The notes under the pieces were generated by a model. That model saw only the letters and a program-made list of their open reading frames with translations, searched no databases and was not told the DNA's origin. From VMCP01 sp964645755 (lineage in GTDB: Bacteria > Bacteroidota > Bacteroidia > NS11-12g > UBA955), in the NCBI GenBank assembly GCA_964645755.1, contig CAZYBT010000076.1, forward strand, positions 1-12,696: DNA of 12,696 nt, in the 5' to 3' direction. Of this stretch, positions 1 to 7,263 are shown one piece after another (position 1 is the first letter of the stretch; each line of letters starts with the position of its first letter). Both the position numbers and the translations under genes were made by a program.

Positions 1-23
1 TAGACGGGGTCGAAGAAATGTAA
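1..23 (+). CDS. C-terminal end of an upstream gene (partial)
   Basis: One frame reads Asp-Gly-Val-Glu-Glu-Met and then a TAA stop at 21-23. This would be the last six codons of a gene that starts outside the window. It lies 31 nt before the start codon of the phosphoribosyltransferase, on the same strand, so the two could share a transcript. Six residues are not enough to name a family, and the frame could be chance. Confidence 0.3.
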
Positions 24-54
24 GTTGCATCATGTAAATTCGAACAGATTTCTT

Positions 55-549
55 ATGCCAGAAAAACAAATTATCCGAAATCACGAAGATATTCTATTGG
101 TGATCAAAAGATTATCTCTTGAAATTGCCGAAAATCACGTCGATACCAAGCAACTATATTTGGTTGGATTAAATGACCGAGGATTTTTTCTGTCGGAATC
201 TCTCCGAGACGAATTGCACTCAATTTTATCGAATTCAACCATTCATTCTTTTCAAATGAATGTGCAAAGCAATCAACTACTCGCTGAAAATCATTTTACA
301 AACATCAAACAAAGTGCCATTATCATTGTTGATGATGTTGTGAACAGCGGTTACACTGCAATGAAATCTGTGGCGCATTTTTTTGAAATGGGATTTGAAA
401 CCATTGAAACTGCATTTCTCGCACAACGAGAGCATTTGAGCTATCCTGTTTTGGCAAATTATGTAGGTTTATCAATTGCAACTACATTGAAAGACCATGT
501 GTATTTTGACAATTCCAACCCCAATCAAATTCAACTTTATTTAGCATAA
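55..549 (+). CDS. PyrR-like phosphoribosyltransferase family protein
   Basis: A 164-residue type I phosphoribosyltransferase. The PRPP-binding loop is clear at about residues 88-102: a hydrophobic strand, the acidic pair Asp93-Asp94, then Asn-Ser-Gly-Tyr-Thr. The N-terminus (NHEDILLVIKRLS) and the end (ATTLKDHV) resemble the small Bacteroidota PRTases often labelled PyrR-like, cytoplasmic proteins of uncertain substrate. The frame stays open upstream to a TTG at 25, but the ATG at 55 gives the N-terminus expected for the family, so I start there. The aminotransferase gene follows after 13 nt, suggesting cotranscription. PyrR proper regulates pyrimidine genes by attenuation; no attenuator is visible here and pyrC is 4.3 kb away, so I do not assign pyrR. 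The family is secure; the substrate is unknown. Confidence 0.85.
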   Translation: MPEKQIIRNHEDILLVIKRLSLEIAENHVDTKQLYLVGLNDRGFFLSESLRDELHSILSNSTIHSFQMNVQSNQLLAENHFTNIKQSAIIIVDDVVNSGYTAMKSVAHFFEMGFETIETAFLAQREHLSYPVLANYVGLSIATTLKDHVYFDNSNPNQIQLYLA

Positions 550-562
550 TAATCATTTAAAA

Positions 563-1654
563 ATGAAGGTTCCTTTTTTTGATTTAAAAAGACAATATCA
601 TCAGTTAAGGGGAGAAGTTCTGCCCATTATAGAAAATGTTCTAGAAAATACTGCATTTAGCGGTGGTCAATTTGTCACAGAATTCGAACAAAATTTATCG
701 AAATACAATCAAACAAAATTTGCTGCCGCCGTAAACAACGGTACTAATGCCATTCACCTTGGATTAATGGCTTTGGATATAAAAGCAGGAGACGAGGTGA
801 TTGTTCCTGCCAATACTTTCATCGCTTCTGCATGGGGTGTGAGTTACGTTGGTGCAACTCCAGTTTTTGTGGATGTTGACCCAGATACATGGAATATCGA
901 CGTTGCGCTGGCTGAAAAAGCAATCACCGATAAAACAAAAGCGATTATTGGTGTGCATTTGTACGGACAGCCGTGTAATATCGATGGACTTGTTGAACTT
1001 TGTTCCCGTAAGAAAATTGCTTTCTTAGAAGATAACGCACAAGCAATTGGGGCGAAATACCACGATAAAGTGGTTGGACAGTTTGGTGAAATGAGTTTTA
1101 CTAGTTTTTACCCCGGTAAAAACCTTGGCTCGTTTGGGGAAGCTGGTGCTGTTTTTACAAACAATGAAACTTTGCATAACAAAGTTCAATTGCTTAAAAA
1201 TCATGGGTGTTCTGTTCGTTATTACCATGAAGTGATCGGTTATAACATGAGAATGGAGGGTATTCAAGGCGCAGTTTTGAATCTAAAATTGAACTATATC
1301 GACTCATGGAACAATACTCGTAGATCAATTGTGGAGCGTTATATGGCTGTCGCAAGTTCAAAATTAAAATTTCAAGCTCCTGAAAATCATGCCATTGCGG
1401 TACATCACCTTTGTGTGGTAACCACCGAAAATAAAGACGCTTTCTTGAAACACTTAGACGATCATGGTGTAGGATATGCGTTCCATTATCCTGTTCCCTG
1501 TCATTTGCAAGAGGCCTACAAACACTTGAATTATAAAATTGGTGATTTTCCGAATTCTGAATATTTGGCAAGTCATTGTGTTTCTTTGCCTTTGTTTCCG
1601 GAAATGACAGATGAAGAAGTTCAACACGTGTGTGAAGTTATTTCCAAATTCTGA
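563..1654 (+). CDS. DegT/DnrJ/EryC1/StrS family PLP-dependent sugar aminotransferase
   Basis: A 363-residue fold-type I PLP enzyme of the usual family length. It begins with the characteristic VPFFDLKRQY segment. NNGTNAIHLGL (about 58-68) forms the phosphate-binding turn, EDNAQAIGA (about 155-163) contributes the cofactor-contacting Asp, and Lys186 in SFYPGKNLG is the expected Schiff-base lysine. YNMRMEGIQGA is the conserved substrate-proximal segment. These enzymes transfer an amino group, usually from glutamate, to a nucleotide-linked keto sugar in the cytoplasm, for O-antigen, capsule or protein glycans. No glycosyltransferase or sugar-nucleotide enzyme lies nearby, so the sugar cannot be named. 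It sits 13 nt after the phosphoribosyltransferase gene, probably in one transcript. Family certain, specificity unknown. Confidence 0.93.
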   Translation: MKVPFFDLKRQYHQLRGEVLPIIENVLENTAFSGGQFVTEFEQNLSKYNQTKFAAAVNNGTNAIHLGLMALDIKAGDEVIVPANTFIASAWGVSYVGATPVFVDVDPDTWNIDVALAEKAITDKTKAIIGVHLYGQPCNIDGLVELCSRKKIAFLEDNAQAIGAKYHDKVVGQFGEMSFTSFYPGKNLGSFGEAGAVFTNNETLHNKVQLLKNHGCSVRYYHEVIGYNMRMEGIQGAVLNLKLNYIDSWNNTRRSIVERYMAVASSKLKFQAPENHAIAVHHLCVVTTENKDAFLKHLDDHGVGYAFHYPVPCHLQEAYKHLNYKIGDFPNSEYLASHCVSLPLFPEMTDEEVQHVCEVISKF

Positions 1655-1688
1655 CAATTTACTGGAGTTAATTATAAAATAATTGGTG

Positions 1689-1696
1689 TATTTTTG
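1689..1696 (+). promoter_or_regulatory. Candidate -7 promoter box for the secreted T9SS protein
   Basis: TATTTTTG is an exact match to the Bacteroidota -7 consensus TAnnTTTG and ends 14 nt before the ATG at 1711, which implies a very short leader. No TTG-type -33 element stands at the usual 17-23 bp upstream. It suggests the secreted-protein gene is transcribed separately from the two genes before it. Confidence 0.4.
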
Positions 1697-1710
1697 AGAA
1701 ATCCGACTCT

Positions 1711-4206
1711 ATGAAGCCCTTTTTTCGAAAATATCTCCTTTTTTTGATTTCTTTTTGGGGGACATTGACTGTCAACGCAACTCACATTGTGGGTGGTGAA
1801 ATGACATACCAGCGAACCGGAACAAACACCTACAAAATTCGTTTGGATTTGTACATTGACTGTTTAAATGGTAATTCTCAAGCAATAGCCTCGGATGCAA
1901 CTGCCATTTTTGGGATTTTCAATGGGAATACCAAGAAAATGTTATCTGGGTATCCAATTAGTGTCTCACGTAAAGGCCCTTTGAGGGTGCAAAAAACAAA
2001 CTATAACTGTATTGCCGTTGCACCAAATGCCTGTGTAGATCATTATTGGTACGAAACTACAGTAACGCTTCCTCCAACTTTAGATGGATATTTTGTTTCA
2101 TTTCAGCGTTGTTGTAGAAATGGTACCATTTCAAATATTGTGAGCCCCGGTTTAACTGGTGCTAATTATTGGGCATTTATACCAGATTCTAGATTATACA
2201 GTAAAGAAAACTCATCTGCCGTTTTCAAAGAACTGCCTCCTAACTTTCTGTGCACCAATACTCCTCTAAAATTTGACCACAGTGCTACAGATGCAGATGG
2301 TGATAGTTTGGTTTATGAATTGATTACCCCTTATACAGGAGGTGACGACAATAATCCTCGACCTGATAATACCAACAACAATGGATTTCTAGAAGTTCCA
2401 CCTTTCAGCCAAATTACTTGGAATACCGGCTACAACGCAAACAATCCAATTAATGGGAGTCCGCAAATGTCAATTGATCCCAAAACAGGATTTTTAACCA
2501 TTGTACCTACCAGAGTTGGTCAGTTCGTTGTAGGTATTGTTGTTAAAGAATATCGCAAAGGCAAATTGGTTTCTCAAACCATTCGCGATTATCAGTTCAA
2601 TGTACAATCATGTGTGATCGATGTTGTTGCGTCTTATTTCGTGCCAAAAGTGATTTGTGGCTACAAATACCAATTCCAAAATCAAAGTTCAGGCGCTCAA
2701 AGATATCATTGGGATTTTGGTGTAATCGACAGTAGCAATGATACCGCAAATATTTTAAAACCAACTTTTGTGTATCCCAAAGCTGGCAAATACAAGGTGA
2801 AACTCATTGCATACAAAAATAAATGTTTGGATAGTTTTTCTGCGGAAATTGAAGTTGTAGAACCAATTGTCGTTAAATTACCTAAAGATACCATTCTTTG
2901 TCCCGGCGACAAGTATAAAATCAAGTCGAACATAGCTGGAGACGTGTATATCTGGAACACTGGTGGTCGTTCAGACTCTCTTACCATCACAAATGATGGA
3001 ACATATTGGTTAGGTGTGGCTGTTAAAGGGTGCACTTGGTATGATACCATAAACGTTGCATATGACAGAAATATTATACAAGCTTATGGAGATACCATTT
3101 ATTGCTCTGATGATAAGTTTACAAGGAAAATAGGTGCCACGATGCCTTCAAATTCAATTTATAAATGGAGCACATCTGAAAATACTCCGGAAATATGGGT
3201 TTCGAATGCCAAAAAATATTATGTTCATGGTATCACTGAAAATGGTTGCAAATCTTCAGATTCAGTTTTAATTGCTCAAAGTTCACCCGTAATTGTTGAA
3301 ATTTCAGATACCACTGTTTGTCCCAATAGAACCATTTTGTTTGATTCCAAAATTTCAGACCCAACTGCTACAATCAAATGGAGCAATGGTAATTCTGGGA
3401 AAACAATGGCAACAAATGTCCCTCAAAAATATTATGTGAATGTCAAAATTGGAGTTTGTTCGAAATCAGACACATTCACCTTAAGCAATCACAACCGCGA
3501 ATATTATTTAGGAAATGATTTGCAATATTGCGAAAAAATTGACACTTTCTTAACCATTGATTTTCCGGGAACCAAAAATGTGGTTTGGAACAATGAAGTT
3601 ACTGCGAAAACTTTTCACCTAACAGAACCTGGCGTAGTGAGAGCAACTTGGTTGAATTCAAATGATTGCCCTGAAACCGACTCTATCAATGTGCTTCTTT
3701 TCCCTAATCCATCGCTCAATCTTGGGCCCGACACAACCCTCTGCCTTTCAGAAAAACCACTATTAGATGCAGGCCCAGGAATGCAAAGCTACCGTTGGCA
3801 TAACGGATGGCGAGAGCAAACACTTTTGGCAAGAGATTCAGGAATGTACTGGGTTGAAGTAAAAGATTGGATTGGATGTATTTCCAGAGATTCTGTTTTG
3901 ATTAACAAAAGAAAAGATCTTTTCCCTTCTGATATTTACATGCCAAATGCCTTTACCCCAAATGATGATGGACGAAACGATCTTTATCCAATGAATCAAT
4001 TTAAGGTGAAGGGAAGTGTATACGTCATCAAACTTTATAACCGTTGGGGCGAAAAATTAGTCGACTTTACAAGTCCTGACATGAATTGGGATGGGAAAAT
4101 TAACGGACAACCAGCTCCGGAGGGAGTGTATGTTTATTACATTAACTGGATTGGCTGCGACAACTATATGCGCACGCTAACAGGTGATTTTACACTGTTA
4201 AGGTAG
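1711..4206 (+). CDS. Secreted multidomain protein with PKD-like domain and T9SS type-B (gliding motility-associated) C-terminal sorting domain
   Basis: An 831-residue exported protein. Residues 1-23 form a Sec signal peptide (basic start, hydrophobic core, cleavage probably after Ala23). Residues 24-300 are the Bacteroidota-type N-terminal region starting THIVGGEMTY, with Cys134-Cys135 and the Ca-binding-like segment ATDADGDSLVY (192-202). About 318-384 is PKD-like (YHWDFG, then FVYPKAGKYKVKLIA). Five degenerate repeats follow at about 390-450, 458-521, 530-592, 600-662 and 671-732. About 743-831 is the type-B sorting domain (MPNAFTPNDDGRNDLY, LYNRWGEK, NWDGKINGQPAPEGVYVYYI), which sends the protein through the type IX secretion system to the surface or medium. 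Likely adhesin or matrix role is inference; no catalytic domain is recognised. The upstream gap is 56 nt with its own -7 box; the 3' end is convergent with the next gene. Confidence 0.93.
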   Translation: MKPFFRKYLLFLISFWGTLTVNATHIVGGEMTYQRTGTNTYKIRLDLYIDCLNGNSQAIASDATAIFGIFNGNTKKMLSGYPISVSRKGPLRVQKTNYNCIAVAPNACVDHYWYETTVTLPPTLDGYFVSFQRCCRNGTISNIVSPGLTGANYWAFIPDSRLYSKENSSAVFKELPPNFLCTNTPLKFDHSATDADGDSLVYELITPYTGGDDNNPRPDNTNNNGFLEVPPFSQITWNTGYNANNPINGSPQMSIDPKTGFLTIVPTRVGQFVVGIVVKEYRKGKLVSQTIRDYQFNVQSCVIDVVASYFVPKVICGYKYQFQNQSSGAQRYHWDFGVIDSSNDTANILKPTFVYPKAGKYKVKLIAYKNKCLDSFSAEIEVVEPIVVKLPKDTILCPGDKYKIKSNIAGDVYIWNTGGRSDSLTITNDGTYWLGVAVKGCTWYDTINVAYDRNIIQAYGDTIYCSDDKFTRKIGATMPSNSIYKWSTSENTPEIWVSNAKKYYVHGITENGCKSSDSVLIAQSSPVIVEISDTTVCPNRTILFDSKISDPTATIKWSNGNSGKTMATNVPQKYYVNVKIGVCSKSDTFTLSNHNREYYLGNDLQYCEKIDTFLTIDFPGTKNVVWNNEVTAKTFHLTEPGVVRATWLNSNDCPETDSINVLLFPNPSLNLGPDTTLCLSEKPLLDAGPGMQSYRWHNGWREQTLLARDSGMYWVEVKDWIGCISRDSVLINKRKDLFPSDIYMPNAFTPNDDGRNDLYPMNQFKVKGSVYVIKLYNRWGEKLVDFTSPDMNWDGKINGQPAPEGVYVYYINWIGCDNYMRTLTGDFTLLR
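2878..3906 (+). repeat. Five tandem degenerate repeats in the secreted protein (protein level)
   Basis: Residues about 390-732 hold five units of roughly 61-64 residues. Each opens with a variant of Asp-Thr-x-x-Cys (DTILC, DTIYC, DTTVC, DLQYC, DTTLC). Mid-unit comes a Trp segment (YIWNTG, YKWSTS, IKWSNG, VVWNNE, YRWHNG), then a Tyr/Val strand, a second Cys (GC or VC; CP in unit four), and a closing strand beginning with a Ser/Thr-Asp or Arg-Asp-Ser step (DTINV, DSVLI, DTFTL, DSINV, DSVLI). The pattern suggests Ig-like beta-sandwich modules, each with a possible Cys-Cys pair. The DNA is well diverged, so this is an old expansion. Confidence 0.75.
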
Positions 4207-4223
4207 AACAAGTAAAGCTCGAA

Positions 4224-4631
4224 TTAAATTTCTTCTTGAGGCTTGATATTTGAAATTCGACGAATGCCGTTCTTCAACAATGTACTATTGAAGTTGATAA
4301 TCAATCCTAATTTATAACCACCAAGTTTGAGTGTTTTTAAGGTCTTTTGGATTTGCATGTCGCTCACGGTTTCAGTGGTTTCTATTTCAACTACCAAGCT
4401 ATTTTCAATCAACAGATCAATTGTGTATCCTTTGCTGAGTTTGAAATTTTTGTAGTAAGCGTCTTTTTCTAGATTACAAGAAGCTTGAATGCCTTGTTGC
4501 TCTAATTCATACATCATGCATTCTAAATAAGAATCGTGGTCTAATCCAGGACCAAGGGTTTTGTGAATATCGATGGCTAAACCAATGACAACATGGGCTA
4601 AGTCATTCTCATTCTTTAAATAATCGTTCAT
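4224..4631 (-). CDS. GxxExxY family protein (PD-(D/E)XK-like fold) with degenerate motifs
   Basis: A 135-residue protein that fits the small GxxExxY family, placed in the PD-(D/E)XK nuclease-like superfamily. The hallmarks are IDIHKTLGPGL, the YLECMMYEL helix, YTIDLLIENSLVVEI and the closing LKLGGYKLGLIINF. Two key positions are altered. The name-giving motif reads Gly29-x-x-His32-x-x-Tyr35, with His for Glu. Where relatives usually have Glu-x-Lys (VELKAVE-like), this protein has Glu82-Ile-Glu84, so the Lys expected in a nuclease site is missing, while Asp72 is kept. The cellular role of the family is not known to me. It is a single-gene unit, convergent with the T9SS gene (17-nt gap) and divergent from pyrC (254-nt gap). 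Membership is secure; activity is doubtful. Confidence 0.88.
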   Translation of the reverse strand: MNDYLKNENDLAHVVIGLAIDIHKTLGPGLDHDSYLECMMYELEQQGIQASCNLEKDAYYKNFKLSKGYTIDLLIENSLVVEIETTETVSDMQIQKTLKTLKLGGYKLGLIINFNSTLLKNGIRRISNIKPQEEI

Positions 4632-4656
4632 TTTAAGTTAATTTGCTTCGGGATTA

Positions 4657-4687
4657 CAAAAATCCAATAAAAAAATCAATTTAACAA
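4657..4687 (-). promoter_or_regulatory. Candidate promoter for the GxxExxY gene
   Basis: On the minus strand, GATTTTTG (4664 to 4657) is one mismatch from TAnnTTTG, and a TTG (4687 to 4685) stands 20 bp upstream, within the usual spacing. A hairpin-forming repeat, ATCAATT/AATTGAT at 4675-4692, overlaps the -33 side and could be an operator. The match is imperfect. Confidence 0.3.
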
Positions 4688-4806
4688 TTGATGTTGATTG
4701 AATTAGCGAATTTATTGATTAAATAAAAAAAAGAAAAAAAAGTGCAGTTTTTAACCGTGTCATTTACAATGATTTGCGCATAAGTGTCTGTTTAACAATT
4801 TTTTAA

Positions 4807-4822
4807 GTTTTGATATCAAAAC
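4807..4822. promoter_or_regulatory. Perfect 16-bp palindrome upstream of pyrC (candidate operator A)
   Basis: GTTTTGATATCAAAAC is a perfect inverted repeat without spacer. It lies 63 bp before the pyrC start codon and 1 bp from a second perfect palindrome. Its arms contain TTGAT/ATCAA, and further TTGAT copies occur at 4688, 4694 and 4715. A dimeric regulator site is the natural reading; the regulator is unknown. Confidence 0.55.
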
Positions 4823-4823
4823 C

Positions 4824-4842
4824 TGTGAATAAATTATTCACA
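4824..4842. promoter_or_regulatory. Perfect 19-bp palindrome upstream of pyrC (candidate operator B)
   Basis: TGTGAATAAATTATTCACA has two 9-bp arms around a single central A at 4833. It begins 1 bp after operator A and ends 43 bp before the pyrC ATG, immediately before a TTG that could be the -33 element. The outer pentamers TGTGA/TCACA recall CRP/FNR-type half-sites, but the spacer is 9 bp rather than 6. As RNA it would have no U-tract, so it is not a terminator. Confidence 0.55.
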
Positions 4843-4876
4843 TTGAGTTAAAGAACCTCAAAAAATCGTAATTTTA
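4843..4876 (+). promoter_or_regulatory. Candidate pyrC promoter
   Basis: TTG at 4843-4845 and TAATTTTA at 4869-4876 are separated by 23 bp. The latter differs from TAnnTTTG only at the last base. Initiation would fall within a few bases of the ATG at 4886, giving an almost leaderless mRNA. The A-rich stretch at about 4721-4741 further upstream could act as an UP-like element. The match is weak, and the spacing is at the limit. Confidence 0.3.
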
Positions 4877-4885
4877 CGTAGTCAT

Positions 4886-6232
4886 ATGGAAAAAAAATCG
4901 TACCTCATTAAGAATGCTACTATTGTGAATGAAGGGTTGTCAATGATAGCCGATGTATTGATTGAAAATCAAATCATTCAAAAAATTGGACCCTCAATAA
5001 ACGTTCAATATAAAGTAACAGAAATTGATGCATCAGGTAAAATATTAATTCCAGGAGTGATCGATGATCAGGTACATTTCAGAGAGCCAGGGCTTACACA
5101 TAAAGCAAATATTCAAACGGAAAGTAGGGCCGCATTGTTTGGGGGAGTTACTTCATTTATGGAAATGCCAAATGTGAATCCACAAACTACCACCAATCAA
5201 TTGCTTGAAGAAAAAATGAACATTGCCGCTAAATCGAGCGCAGTGAATTACTCCTTTTTCTTAGGTGGCACCAACGATAATATTGAAGACTTGAAAAAAA
5301 TCAATCCCAAAACAACTTGTGGGGTTAAAATATTCATGGGTAGTAGTACTGGTAACATGTTGGTTGACAATGCAAATACACTCAATGAAATTTTTAGAAA
5401 TGTTCCTACTCTCATTGCCACACATTGCGAATGCGAAACAAGAGTCAAAGAGCGGTTGGAATATGCAAAAGGTCAATTTCCTGATGGAATTCCAGCAGAG
5501 CAACATCCAATCATTCGCGATGAAATTGCCTGCTATTTATCGTCATCCTTGGCTATAGATTTGGCACATAAATATGGTTCTCGATTACACATACTTCATA
5601 TCACTTCTGCTGCTGAAACCCACCTCTTTCAGAACAATGTCCCTCTAGAAAACAAACGAATTACATCCGAAGTTTGTGTACATCATTTGCACTTTACCGA
5701 TGTAGATTATGCCCGTTTAAAACATCAAATAAAGTGTAATCCGGCCATTAAATCGCAAAAAGACAATGATGCCCTTTGGGAAGCTTTGCTCGACGACCGC
5801 CTCGATATTATTGCTACCGACCACGCCCCTCATACCATCGAAGAGAAATTTGATGACAATTATTTGCATTGTCATGCAGGCTTGCCTTTGGTGCAACATA
5901 CCTTGCTGTTGATGCTACAGAAAGTGGAGGAAGGTAAATTGAGCTTGGAAAAAATGGTCGAAAAAATGTGTCATGCACCCGCAATTTGTTTTCAAATTCA
6001 TAAACGTGGTTTTATTCGTGAGGGATATTTTGCTGATTTGGTACTCGTTGATCCTCAAGGAACTACTTCTGTAAATAAAGATTCAATACAATATAAATGT
6101 GCATGGTCGCCACTCGAAGGAACAACCTTTCAGCATGCCATTGATAAAGTTTGGGTAAATGGTACTTTGAGCTTAGATCAAAACACCGAACTTGAGCATA
6201 ACGCTCAACGGTTGATCTTCAACAGGGATTAA
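4886..6232 (+). CDS. pyrC: Dihydroorotase
   Basis: A 448-residue type I-like dihydroorotase. It interconverts N-carbamoyl-aspartate and dihydroorotate in cytoplasmic de novo pyrimidine synthesis. Most metal-site elements are visible: His64 in DDQVHFREPG, the carboxylated-lysine candidate Lys148 in GVKIFMGSS, His180 in ATHCE, His238 in LHILHIT, and Asp312 in ATDHAPH. FMEMPN (91-96), GFIREGYFADLVLVD and WSPLEGTTF are typical of Bacteroidota dihydroorotases. The oddity is position 62: the first His of the usual HxH pair is Gln (CAG at 5069-5071). I believe relatives with Gln here exist in this phylum, but cannot confirm it. The upstream region holds two palindromes and a weak promoter. Its stop codon overlaps that of the DUF58 gene on the other strand. 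An allantoinase or hydantoinase is less likely given the overall match. Confidence 0.93.
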   Translation: MEKKSYLIKNATIVNEGLSMIADVLIENQIIQKIGPSINVQYKVTEIDASGKILIPGVIDDQVHFREPGLTHKANIQTESRAALFGGVTSFMEMPNVNPQTTTNQLLEEKMNIAAKSSAVNYSFFLGGTNDNIEDLKKINPKTTCGVKIFMGSSTGNMLVDNANTLNEIFRNVPTLIATHCECETRVKERLEYAKGQFPDGIPAEQHPIIRDEIACYLSSSLAIDLAHKYGSRLHILHITSAAETHLFQNNVPLENKRITSEVCVHHLHFTDVDYARLKHQIKCNPAIKSQKDNDALWEALLDDRLDIIATDHAPHTIEEKFDDNYLHCHAGLPLVQHTLLLMLQKVEEGKLSLEKMVEKMCHAPAICFQIHKRGFIREGYFADLVLVDPQGTTSVNKDSIQYKCAWSPLEGTTFQHAIDKVWVNGTLSLDQNTELEHNAQRLIFNRD

Positions 6233-7134
6233 AGAATTTTACTTCGTTGAGCGTAAAATGTGGTGAGAACCTCCTTTAGTGGCTTGCTTATGTCTGCTGA
6301 AAAGTATTGAATACCAAGTTGTTGGCAGTTGCTCTCAATTTGTTTTTGGGAAATAATTTGATGTTTTTGGTATACTTCCCGAATTTCCTGAGGTTGTAAC
6401 TTCAATATTTCCTTAGTTTCAAGGTCTACAAATTTGATGGGAGTGTCGCCCAGATCTAAATCAACTTCTGATTCATGATGGCTGATGTGAAAAAGAAGCA
6501 CTTCGCATTTTTGAAATCGAAGCTGTGTGAGTGTTTCCCAAAATTTTAATTCCTCATTGGTTTGTGTGTTGTTCCAAATTAAATCACTACAAACCACTAC
6601 CATGTTTCTTCGCTTTACTGTTGCCGCTAATTCTGAGAGTGAAAGTTCAAAATCTGAACTAAATGATTGGGAATTCCAAATTGGTTCCAACATTGCAAGG
6701 GTGTTTCTGAAATGAATCATGGTAGATTTCATCTCAGATTTCCAATGTATTTTCTGATCTGAAAAAAGGGAAACTGAAAATGCATCTCTCTGATTGGTGC
6801 AGATTTGTGCAATGCTTGCGCCAGCGAGTATGGCGAACTTCAATTTATCAAAATTTGGGGAAGGATACTTCATGCTTTCAGAAATATCCAGCCAAATGTG
6901 ACATTTTAAATTTGTTTCTTCATTGAATTGCTTGATGTATTTTTTATCTGTTTTTGCAAGCAATTTCCAATCTAAATTCCTCACGCTTTCACCATCGTTG
7001 TATGCCCGGTGCTCCGAAAATTCCACAGAAAATCCGTGGAACGGACTGTTGTGCAATCCTGTAATAAATCCCTCCATTGCTTTTTTTGCAATGAGCGGAA
7101 GGTTTTTATATTGGATGACTTCTGAGAGCAGCAT
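6229..7134 (-). CDS. DUF58 domain-containing protein (VWA-like)
   Basis: A 301-residue DUF58 protein of typical length. The family signature is near the N-terminus: GFITGLHNSPFHGFSVEFSEHRAYNDGESVRNLDW (residues 22-56, read here in two parts), followed by the von Willebrand A-like region. Its metal-site motif Asp83-x-Ser85-x-Ser87 in WLDISESM is intact. No transmembrane segment or signal peptide is seen, so it is cytoplasmic. In Bacteroidota such genes usually lie beside a MoxR-type AAA ATPase and BatA/B-like VWA genes, thought to act in envelope stress or protein maturation; no MoxR gene is in the window. The gene ends tail to tail with pyrC, sharing TTAA at 6229-6232. A candidate -7 box lies at 7228-7235. 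Family certain; precise role unknown. Confidence 0.92.
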   Translation of the reverse strand: MLLSEVIQYKNLPLIAKKAMEGFITGLHNSPFHGFSVEFSEHRAYNDGESVRNLDWKLLAKTDKKYIKQFNEETNLKCHIWLDISESMKYPSPNFDKLKFAILAGASIAQICTNQRDAFSVSLFSDQKIHWKSEMKSTMIHFRNTLAMLEPIWNSQSFSSDFELSLSELAATVKRRNMVVVCSDLIWNNTQTNEELKFWETLTQLRFQKCEVLLFHISHHESEVDLDLGDTPIKFVDLETKEILKLQPQEIREVYQKHQIISQKQIESNCQQLGIQYFSADISKPLKEVLTTFYAQRSKIL

Positions 7135-7227
7135 GGGAGAAATTAGTGATGATTGTTGTATGATGTGAGTTTAGATTTTTTTCTTGCCAAATTGAGGATG
7201 TTCCAAACACCTTCAAGATTGATGAAT

Positions 7228-7235
7228 CAAATCTA
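7228..7235 (-). promoter_or_regulatory. Candidate -7 promoter box for the DUF58 gene
   Basis: Read on the minus strand this is TAGATTTG, an exact TAnnTTTG match, between the trxA terminator and the DUF58 start. It implies a leader of roughly 85 nt. No clear -33 TTG is found upstream. The 154-nt gap also holds the AT-only inverted repeat TAATTTT/AAAATTA at 7241-7256, which would lie just upstream of the box. Confidence 0.35.
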
Positions 7236-7263
7236 AAGAATAATTTTTGAAAATTAGAAGGAT

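Noticed and set aside
25..54. TTG at 25 as the start of the phosphoribosyltransferase
   Set aside because: The ten added residues have no family match, and the ATG at 55 gives the usual N-terminus.
1194..1571. 125-codon open frame on the minus strand
   Set aside because: It lies wholly inside the aminotransferase gene, whose protein has all expected motifs; the antisense product resembles no known protein.
1665..1685. Terminator after the aminotransferase gene
   Set aside because: The inverted repeat AATTAT/ATAATT is AT-only with a 3-nt loop and no following T-run; too weak to terminate.
2706..3050. 114-codon open frame on the minus strand
   Set aside because: Antisense to the secreted T9SS protein repeats; no recognisable domain and no promoter.
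4824..4842. CRP-type binding site (TGTGA/TCACA)
   Set aside because: Half-sites match but are 9 bp apart instead of the 6 bp of the CRP consensus, so I report only a palindrome of unknown binder.
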